A stretch of 64,000 nt of DNA from Neisseria uirgultaei (GTDB lineage Bacteria > Pseudomonadota > Gammaproteobacteria > Burkholderiales > Neisseriaceae): NCBI RefSeq assembly GCF_962719845.1, contig NZ_CAUIYF010000002.1, positions 124,001 through 188,000 of the forward strand, read 5' to 3'. Below the pieces are notes generated by a model that made no database searches, was not told where the DNA came from, and saw only the letters and a program-made list of their open reading frames with translations. Within the stretch, counting starts at the first letter, position 1. Every line of letters begins with the position of its first letter. Below, one piece after another: positions 58,333 to 64,000 of this stretch. A program made the position numbers and the translations under genes.

Positions 58333-60195
58333 ATGGCTCTTTTGCAAATTTCAGAACCGGGTATGTCCGCCGCCCCGCACCGGCACCGTTTGGCGGCAGG
58401 CATCGATTTGGGTACGACCAACAGCCTGGTCGCCACCGTCCGCAGCGGCAGTGCAGCCTGCCTGCCCGATGCCGACGGGCGCGTTACCCTGCCTTCCGTC
58501 GTCCGCTATTTGGAAAACGGCGGCATTGAAGTCGGCAAAACCGCCCTGTCCGCGCAAAAATCCGACCCGCTGAATACCGTCAGCTCCGCCAAACGCCTTA
58601 TCGGACGGACGCTTGCCGATCTGCATCAAAATACGCATTACCTGCCTTACCGTTTCGGCGACAATCAACGCGTTATCGAACTGCATACGCGGCAGGGGGT
58701 AAAAACGCCTGTCGAAGTGTCGGCGGAAATCCTCAAAACCCTCAAGGCGCGCGCCGAAGAAACCTTGGGCGGCGATTTGGTCGGCGTGGTGATTACCGTC
58801 CCCGCCTATTTCGACGACGCGCAACGCCAGGCCACCAAAGATGCCGCGCGTCTGGCGGGTTTGAACGTATTGCGACTGCTCAACGAACCCACCGCCGCCG
58901 CGATTGCCTACGGGCTGGACAACGCCTCGGAAGGCACGTTTGTCGTCTATGACTTAGGGGGCGGCACATTCGACGTATCCGTATTGCAACTGACCAAAGG
59001 GCTGTTTGAAGTCAAAGCCACCGGCGGCAACAGCGCGTTGGGCGGCGACGATTTCGACCATCGTTTGTTCTGTTACCTGCTCGAACAAAACGGACTCTCC
59101 CAACTCAACGAACAAGACAGCCAACTCCTGCTCTCGCTCGTCCGCGCCGCCAAAGAACAATTGACCACGCAAACCGAAGCGCGCATTCAGGCGACGCTTT
59201 CAGACGGCATGGCAATCGACACAAGCATCAGTCGCGCCGAGTTCCACAACCTGACGCAGCATTTGGTGATGAAAACGCTCGAACCGGTCAAACAGGCGTT
59301 GAAAGATGCCGGTGTCGGTAAAAACGAAGTCAAAGGCGTGATTATGGTTGGCGGTTCGACCCGTATGCTGCACGTCCAGCAGGCGGTCGCCACCTTTTTC
59401 GGACAAACCCCGCTGAACAACCTCAACCCCGACGAAGTCGTAGCGCTCGGTGCCGCCATACAGGCGAACGTCCTCGCAGGCAACAAAGCCGACGGCGAAT
59501 GGCTGCTGCTGGACGTTACGCCCTTGTCGCTCGGTTTGGAAACCTACGGCGGCTTGGCGGAAAAAATCATCCCGCGCAATTCCACCATTCCCACCGCGCG
59601 CGCGCAGGACTTTACCACCTTCAAAGACGGTCAGACCGCGATGACGATACACGTCGTACAAGGCGAACGCGAACTGGTTGCCGACTGCCGCAGTCTTGCC
59701 AAATTCACCCTTCGCGGCATTCCGCCTATGGCGGCGGGTGCGGCGCGTATCCGTGTAACCTTCCAAATCGATGCCGACGGTTTGCTGTCCGTTTCCGCCC
59801 AAGAACAGAGCACCGGCGTACACGCGCAAATCGAAGTCAAACCCTCCTACGGCTTGGACGACGACACCATCACCCAAATGCTCAAAGACAGTATGAGCAA
59901 CGCCGCCGAAGATATGGCGGCACGCGCCCGCGCCGAAGCCGTGGTCGAAGCCGAAAGCCTGACCGATGCCGTCAACGCCGCCCTCGAGTTGGACAGCGAT
60001 TTGCTGGAAGTCGAAGAATTGCAACAGATTCGGCAAGGCATCGCCGATTTGCAAGGCCGTCTGAAAGACGGAAAAGCCGAAGACATCCGCACCGCCGTCG
60101 CCAAACTCAGCCGCAGCACCGACAACTTCGCCGCCAAACGCATGAACCGCAACATCCAACGCGCGCTGACAGGCCAGAGTGTCGATAATATTTGA
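58333..60195 (+). CDS. hscA: Fe-S assembly chaperone HscA
   Basis: HscA is the Hsp70-type chaperone that works with HscB and IscU in Fe-S transfer. The start MALLQISEPGMSAAPHRHRL at 58333 gives 620 residues, the usual size; the frame continues upstream through antisense hpnD. Motifs are GIDLGTTNSLVA (about residues 23-34), VYDLGGGTFDVSVLQL (about 204-219), and IMVGGSTRMLHVQ (about 336-348). The substrate-binding domain has VTPLSLGLETYGG. hscB is not adjacent. Confidence 0.94.
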   Translation: MALLQISEPGMSAAPHRHRLAAGIDLGTTNSLVATVRSGSAACLPDADGRVTLPSVVRYLENGGIEVGKTALSAQKSDPLNTVSSAKRLIGRTLADLHQNTHYLPYRFGDNQRVIELHTRQGVKTPVEVSAEILKTLKARAEETLGGDLVGVVITVPAYFDDAQRQATKDAARLAGLNVLRLLNEPTAAAIAYGLDNASEGTFVVYDLGGGTFDVSVLQLTKGLFEVKATGGNSALGGDDFDHRLFCYLLEQNGLSQLNEQDSQLLLSLVRAAKEQLTTQTEARIQATLSDGMAIDTSISRAEFHNLTQHLVMKTLEPVKQALKDAGVGKNEVKGVIMVGGSTRMLHVQQAVATFFGQTPLNNLNPDEVVALGAAIQANVLAGNKADGEWLLLDVTPLSLGLETYGGLAEKIIPRNSTIPTARAQDFTTFKDGQTAMTIHVVQGERELVADCRSLAKFTLRGIPPMAAGAARIRVTFQIDADGLLSVSAQEQSTGVHAQIEVKPSYGLDDDTITQMLKDSMSNAAEDMAARARAEAVVEAESLTDAVNAALELDSDLLEVEELQQIRQGIADLQGRLKDGKAEDIRTAVAKLSRSTDNFAAKRMNRNIQRALTGQSVDNI

Positions 60196-60206
60196 TACTT
60201 AAACGG

Positions 60207-60243
60207 TTTCAGACGGCACAGATATAACCTGATGCCGTCTGAA
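60207..60243. terminator. DUS pair after hscA
   Basis: TTCAGACGGCA and TGCCGTCTGAA flank 13 bases between hscA and the GIY-YIG gene. Confidence 0.6.
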
Positions 60244-60271
60244 GGCTCGAAAACACTTGAAAAACATCGAT

Positions 60272-60928
60272 ATGGAAAAGTCAGGCATTGTCTATCTGAT
60301 GAAAACCGTCATCAAGGGCGTGTATAAAATCGGCATTTCGGACGTAAGCAATTTTGAAGGCAGAATGCGCCATTTGGAAAACAACGGCTATGCGAACGTT
60401 GCCGGATTGGAACGCATCCTCGCCGTCAAAACCGACAATTACAAAGAAAAAGAAAACCTGCTCCATGAAATTTTCAGCAAAAGCAGGATCGGCGATACCG
60501 AATTGTTCGCCGTGGACGAAAACCTTGTGAAACGTTTGTTTTTATCGCTTCGCGGCGAAATCGTGTTTCCGAAAAACGAAACGGCGGAATCGGAATTTGA
60601 AAAAAGCGTCCACGAACGCAGGCAGGAAGGGAATGCCGGGTCCGGCCGCAAACAACTGCTTGATTTGGTACGGCGCGGACACCAGGAATATCCTTACGCG
60701 CTGCCCCGGCTTTTGGCGGGCGCGGCATCCTACAAGCCGAAAAAATCGAAAATCCGCCTTTTTAAAGAAGCATATTTCGGCAAAAGCGGCACGAGGCTGA
60801 CGGACGAAATTGCAGACGGCATCCATATTTACACCTGTTTTTCGCAGGCGGATTTGGAAAAAGCCTATTCCGAATATTTGGAACTTTTCAAATCCGAATC
60901 GGATGCCGAAGGCAGAAAACCGCGGTAA
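60272..60928 (+). CDS. GIY-YIG (T5orf172-like) domain protein
   Basis: The ATG at 60272 gives 218 residues starting MEKSGIVYLMKTVIKGVYKI, preferred over a TTG five codons upstream. The GIVYLMK...GVYKIGISD start and RMRHLENNGYANV resemble the GIY-YIG/MUG113 nuclease core (Y..YKIG pattern). The remainder is helical and basic (ERRQEGNAGSGRKQLLDLVR). It may be a nuclease or a catalytically changed relative. It is inserted between hscA and fdx with no known link to Fe-S assembly. Confidence 0.65.
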   Translation: MEKSGIVYLMKTVIKGVYKIGISDVSNFEGRMRHLENNGYANVAGLERILAVKTDNYKEKENLLHEIFSKSRIGDTELFAVDENLVKRLFLSLRGEIVFPKNETAESEFEKSVHERRQEGNAGSGRKQLLDLVRRGHQEYPYALPRLLAGAASYKPKKSKIRLFKEAYFGKSGTRLTDEIADGIHIYTCFSQADLEKAYSEYLELFKSESDAEGRKPR

Positions 60929-60963
60929 GGTGCAAACAAATACCGTACACGTTGAGGAGCAGT

Positions 60964-61725
60964 ATGATGGGCGATTCCGTCATTTATTATGTAGAACAGG
61001 CAGACGAACCGGTAAACCGTGCCGGCGAACGCGCCCGTAAAACATTCAAATACTTTTGGCGCGAGCTTTTTTGGGAACGCCGCCGCATTATTCCCGCCCT
61101 GGATTTTGCCATGGTCAAAGTCCCTTTTTTCCAAGACGGCGAAGACGGCGAAATTTGCGAACATATGTGGATCGACGATATTTATTTTGACGGTCTTTAC
61201 ATTTATGGTGTGCTGAACAATGAACCCGGCGAACTGACCAATGTCGAACAAGGCGAAAGCGTTTGCGTTCCGGTTGGCGACATCAGCGACTGGATGTTCG
61301 TGTGCAACGGCATCCCCTACGGCGGCTTTACCATACAGGCAATGCGCGGGCAGATGACGGAAGAGGAGCGCGCAGAACACGATGCCGCATGGGGAATCGA
61401 TTTCGGCGATCCCGGGCAGGTATTGCTGGTGTATGAAGAAAAAGAACACCCCGAAAATCTGGAAGAGCATCCGATGTGCCGGAACTGTATTGACGATTTT
61501 CGGCAACAGTTGTCCCAAAATCCGGATTTTCTGCATGAGCAGGACGAAGACGGCTATACGCCGCTTCATCATGAAGCCATCGCAGGAAATGCACTTATGG
61601 TTCAAGCCATGCTTGAATACGGCGCAAATCCTGCCTCAAAGACATCGGAAGGCTATACCGCCCTCGATTTTGCCCGCCTGACGGGCTGGCAAAATGTTGC
61701 CGACCTGCTCGAACCGCGACATTAG
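60964..61725 (+). CDS. DUF2314 and ankyrin-repeat protein
   Basis: The 253-residue protein starts MMGDSVIYYVEQADEPVNRA. The middle has the DUF2314 pattern VKVPFFQDGEDGEICEHMW, DDIYFDGLYIYGVLNNEPGE, and the C-terminal 60 residues form two ankyrin repeats (DGYTPLHHEAIAGNALMVQA, EGYTALDFARLTGWQNVADL). ATG at 60964 (or 60967) follows GAGGAGC. No signal peptide is seen. It lies upstream of fdx and shares its strand. Confidence 0.8.
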   Translation: MMGDSVIYYVEQADEPVNRAGERARKTFKYFWRELFWERRRIIPALDFAMVKVPFFQDGEDGEICEHMWIDDIYFDGLYIYGVLNNEPGELTNVEQGESVCVPVGDISDWMFVCNGIPYGGFTIQAMRGQMTEEERAEHDAAWGIDFGDPGQVLLVYEEKEHPENLEEHPMCRNCIDDFRQQLSQNPDFLHEQDEDGYTPLHHEAIAGNALMVQAMLEYGANPASKTSEGYTALDFARLTGWQNVADLLEPRH

Positions 61726-61780
61726 GCAGACAGTTTTCCGAAAAACGGACACAAACACTTTTTACAGAAAGACAATAAAA

Positions 61781-62122
61781 ATGCCCAAAATCACCGTACT
61801 TCCACACACGACATTATGTCCCGAGGGTGCAGTCATCGATAACGCGCCCGAAGGCAAAACCGTCCTTGATGTGCTGCTCGACCACGACATCGAAGTCGAT
61901 CACGCCTGCGAAAAATCCTGTGCCTGCACCACCTGCCACGTCATCATCCGCAAAGGTTTCGACAGTTTGGAAGAGCCGACCGAATTGGAAGAAGACCTGC
62001 TCGACCAGGCTTGGGGTTTGGAAGCCGATTCGCGCCTGAGTTGTCAGGCGGTTGTCGCCGGCGAGGATTTGATTGTGGAAATCCCTAAATACACCATCAA
62101 CCACGCGCGCGAAGAACACTGA
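61781..62122 (+). CDS. fdx: ISC-type [2Fe-2S] ferredoxin
   Basis: Fdx donates electrons in ISC Fe-S cluster assembly. The 113-residue protein has the cluster motif HACEKSCACTTC (Cys at about 43, 49 and 52), the fourth Cys in SRLSCQAVV (about 87), and the VDHACE pattern of the ISC ferredoxin branch. It is part of a dispersed isc set (hscA upstream, iscX downstream). Confidence 0.94.
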   Translation: MPKITVLPHTTLCPEGAVIDNAPEGKTVLDVLLDHDIEVDHACEKSCACTTCHVIIRKGFDSLEEPTELEEDLLDQAWGLEADSRLSCQAVVAGEDLIVEIPKYTINHAREEH

Positions 62123-62126
62123 GAGC

Positions 62127-62160
62127 AGGCCGTCTGAAGTCGGCGCGCTTCAGACGGCAT
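62127..62160 (+). terminator. DUS-pair terminator after fdx
   Basis: AGGCCGTCTGAAG and CTTCAGACGGCAT around CGGCGCG, just beyond the fdx stop. Confidence 0.82.
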
Positions 62161-62223
62161 TGTTGCGCGGATAAGGCGCAATCGCCCGAAAACAGGCATT
62201 CGTACAGGCGGAACTTTCGATTC

Positions 62224-62329
62224 TATAGTGAATTAAATTTAAATCAGGACAAGGCGGCGAGCCGCAGACAGTACAAATAGTACGGCAAGGCGAGCCAACG
62301 CTGTACCGGTTTAAATTTAATTCACTATA
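62224..62329. repeat. Correia element (short form, 106 bp)
   Basis: TATAGTGAATTAAATTTAAA and TTTAAATTTAATTCACTATA ends with CAGACAGTACAAATAGTACG inside. It directly follows the 3' end region of the next minus-strand gene. Confidence 0.93.
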
Positions 62330-62409
62330 TATTGATTTTTATCGGTTTTCTGACGGAACGGATTGGTGCGGCATCCGAGGCGGATTACTCGGGCGCGATG
62401 CACGGGTAT

Positions 62410-63000
62410 TTACCGGTTTTGCAGCTGGAAAAACCGTCGGCGGGTTATTTTCAGGGCGGCGGTCGGGCGGTATGCAGGATAGCGTTCCACTTTCGCTTCT
62501 ATATTGATTTTGATTGGTTTTCTGACGGAACGGCCCGATGCGGCATCCGAGACGGCTTGCGTTTCTTCCTGTCCGCCTGCCGGATTTTCCTGTCCTTGCG
62601 CGAAACCGAAAGAGGTGGCGGCGCGGCGGACAAGGTCGAGATAGCGTCCTTCAAGCTCGGGGCAGGCGGCGGACACGCTTTCTACCGTAACCGTGAAGCC
62701 GCCGCCCGACCCGGCAAGGCGTTCCGCAATCTGCGTGTAGATGCGCCAACGCCGGGCGCGCAACATTGCCGCATCGCAACCGGAAGCCGCTTTATCCAAG
62801 GCAATCAGACCGCGCCTGTTCCGGTAGTGAAGGCAAACCGTTACTCTGTAGAGGGTATGTTGTCCGTCCAATATTTGATACAGTTTGCGTATCAGCAGAA
62901 TCAGACGGTCAAACTCCTCCATCTCCGACAGGGAGTCGGGATGGTCGGAAGCGGTATAAACCAGTTTGGACAATTTTGCGGCCAACGGATTGTTCATCAA
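62410..63000 (-). CDS. Hypothetical protein with duplicated 3'-end DNA
   Basis: The 196-residue soluble protein starts MMNNPLAAKLSKLVYTASDH and has basic helical parts (YRNRRGLIALDKAASG, RARRWRIYTQIAERLAG) with no recognised domain. Its 3' region (about 62499-62565, encoding VSDAASGRSVRKPIKINIE) occurs a second time at about 62329-62393, beyond the stop, next to the Correia element. The present C-terminus after KINIEAKVERYPAY is therefore probably changed. The hairpin-leader repeat L3 precedes its start. Confidence 0.6.
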   Translation of the reverse strand: MMNNPLAAKLSKLVYTASDHPDSLSEMEEFDRLILLIRKLYQILDGQHTLYRVTVCLHYRNRRGLIALDKAASGCDAAMLRARRWRIYTQIAERLAGSGGGFTVTVESVSAACPELEGRYLDLVRRAATSFGFAQGQENPAGGQEETQAVSDAASGRSVRKPIKINIEAKVERYPAYRPTAALKITRRRFFQLQNR

Positions 63001-63117
63001 TCTTCCTTGTCGGTTGAAACCCCGCTCTTCGGGGCGGTAGAATCAGATTTGTTTGGGAGGGGCAACTCCTCCCAGATCAGGACACATAGGGTGGTGTCCG
63101 GCGAGTTGAAACATTCA
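63001..63117 (-). repeat. Hairpin-leader repeat, copy L3
   Basis: On the minus strand it runs from AATGTTTCAACTCGCCGGAC via hairpin GGGAGG-AGTTGC-CCCTCCC and hairpin CCCCG-AAGAG-CGGGG to GGTTTCAACCGACAAGGAAGATTGATGA, ending at the start codon of the 62410-63000 gene. Confidence 0.8.
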
Positions 63118-63194
63118 GCCATCCTCAAAGGGCGGCAGTTTTGCCGAAACATATTCTACACGGCTTCAATGCCGGACGATAAAAGGAAATTCAT

Positions 63195-63392
63195 ATGAAA
63201 TGGACCGACACCCGGCGCATCGCCGAAGAACTCTACGACCTGCACGGCGAAACCATCGATCCCAAAACCGTGCGCTTTACCCGGCTGCGCGACCTGATTA
63301 TGGCATTGCCCGAATTTGACGACGATCCCGCCCGTTGCGGCGAACGCATACTCGAGGCCGTGCAGCAGGCATGGATAGACGAGGCAGAATAA
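63195..63392 (+). CDS. iscX: IscX (YfhJ) Fe-S assembly protein
   Basis: The 65-residue protein starts MKWTDTRRIAEELYDLHGET, the IscX signature, with FTRLRDLIMALPEFDDDP and a C-terminal ILEAVQQAWIDEAE. IscX binds IscS and iron and modulates cluster assembly. It follows fdx on the same strand but is separated by a Correia element and a minus-strand gene. ATG follows AAAGGAAATTCAT. Confidence 0.94.
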   Translation: MKWTDTRRIAEELYDLHGETIDPKTVRFTRLRDLIMALPEFDDDPARCGERILEAVQQAWIDEAE

Positions 63393-63459
63393 GTTTCGCG
63401 AATGCCGTCTGAAATACGGCGGTACGCGGTTCGTGCTTCTGTTTGCGGCATGAACGGTT

Positions 63460-63861
63460 TTACCAGTCTCCTTTTTTCAGCCTGTCCAGTTGGCGGCGGT
63501 CGCGCTTGGTCGGCCTGCCGTCGGGATAGGCGGAAGTGATGCGGCTGAAGCGGTCGAGCTGTTTGCGCTCTTCCCTCAATTCGGCGGTTTGCAGGTCTTC
63601 TTCATAAAGCAGCCGCGCCTCCGATGCCGGGTGGCGTTGGTGGTTCAAACCTTTAACCTTGATTTTATAGGGAAGGGAATTGAGCGTCAGGTCGATAATA
63701 TCGCCGATGTCTATGGTTTTACTGTTTTTGACCTTCGAGCCGTTTACTTGAACCCTACCCAGTTCGATGTGCTTTTGCGCAAGGGAACGGGTTTTAAAAA
63801 AACGTGCCGCCCAAAGCCATTTGTCCAGCCGCATGGCGGAAGAATCGTGCTTGTCTTTCAT
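63460..63861 (-). CDS. hslR: Hsp15 RNA-binding heat shock protein
   Basis: Hsp15 binds stalled 50S subunits carrying nascent chains. The 133-residue basic protein has an N-terminal S4 domain (MRLDKWLWAARFFKTRSLAQ, GRVQVNGSKVKNSKTIDIGD) and a Lys/Arg-rich tail (RPTKRDRRQLDRLKKGDW). It is convergent with iscX. Confidence 0.9.
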   Translation of the reverse strand: MKDKHDSSAMRLDKWLWAARFFKTRSLAQKHIELGRVQVNGSKVKNSKTIDIGDIIDLTLNSLPYKIKVKGLNHQRHPASEARLLYEEDLQTAELREERKQLDRFSRITSAYPDGRPTKRDRRQLDRLKKGDW

Positions 63862-63957
63862 ACGATTTTGTTTGAAATAATTGAATTTGTTTCGAGTTTA
63901 GCATAAGATACGCCGCCTTATAACTAGTATATATGCACTAATCCCCCTGTTTCCCAT

Positions 63958-64000
63958 GCTGCCCGAACACAAAAAGAGGGTGTGGAAAAGCCGTTTTGGA
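63958..64000 (+). CDS. Possible start of a gene cut by the window end
   Basis: An ATG at 63958 opens MLPEHKKRVWKSRFG to the last base. AT-rich sequence with TAGTATATATG-like bases upstream (about 63925-63945) could hold a promoter. Too short to identify. Confidence 0.25.

Overview
The window is chromosomal DNA of a pathogenic Neisseria, most likely N. meningitidis (inference). The evidence is the dense 12-mer DNA uptake sequence (DUS, ATGCCGTCTGAA/AGGCCGTCTGAA), often paired as inverted repeats acting as terminators, four Correia (CREE/NEMIS) elements with TATAGTG ends, dRS3 repeats (ATTCCC-N8-GGGAAT), Maf polymorphic-toxin debris, a meningococcal ZnuD-type receptor and an MDA-phi/Nf1-type filamentous prophage with tspB. 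The window starts inside sucB and ends just after hslR.

Layout. 0-5.4 kb: TCA-cycle block sucB(partial)-lpdA-small membrane gene-sucC-sucD. 5.5-7.4 kb: an accessory pocket with an IS630 remnant, a RAYT gene broken by a 20-bp tandem duplication, palindromes, and an AT-rich putAbiC-type abortive-infection gene abutting uvrA. 7.4-16.6 kb: uvrA, psd, a 147-bp-period dRS3 array, znuD with a Zur box and a poly-C tract, trpG, trpD. 16.6-27.2 kb: AT-rich accessory region made of MafB toxin C-terminal remnants and immunity genes, split by a filamentous prophage (rep, ssDNA-binding protein, coat proteins, tspB, zot, structured noncoding DNA, and a Piv/IS110-type DEDD recombinase). 27.2-52.6 kb: mostly core genes (glyA, ydcH, fbp, rlmJ, plsY, folB, nudix, crcB, ftsK, proBA, HTH-leuA, SEC-C protein, lgt, M14 peptidase, argB, HAD phosphatase, hda, SbmA-like ABC exporter, and a CsgG/DUF4810/DUF799 lipoprotein operon). 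52.8-55.1 kb: a tandemly duplicated cassette of unrecognised small proteins carrying a Kingella-type DUS dialect. 55.1-64 kb: SDR gene, hpnE, hpnD, hscA, GIY-YIG protein, DUF2314-ankyrin protein, fdx, hypothetical, iscX, hslR.

How the parts work together. SucB, LpdA and SucCD run 2-oxoglutarate to succinate. HscA, Fdx and IscX are scattered parts of ISC Fe-S assembly. ProBA, LeuA, ArgB, GlyA and TrpGD supply amino acids, and three of these promoter regions share a FadR/GntR-like ATTGTCAACRAT palindrome. The most interesting candidates are the structured noncoding DNA next to the prophage recombinase (a possible bridge-RNA-like guide), a recurrent hairpin leader ending GGTTTCAACC just before the ribosome-binding sites of three genes, the duplicated cassette with foreign DUS and terminator-like leaders, an in-frame HTH-LeuA reading frame, and a poly-C tract in the znuD signal peptide.
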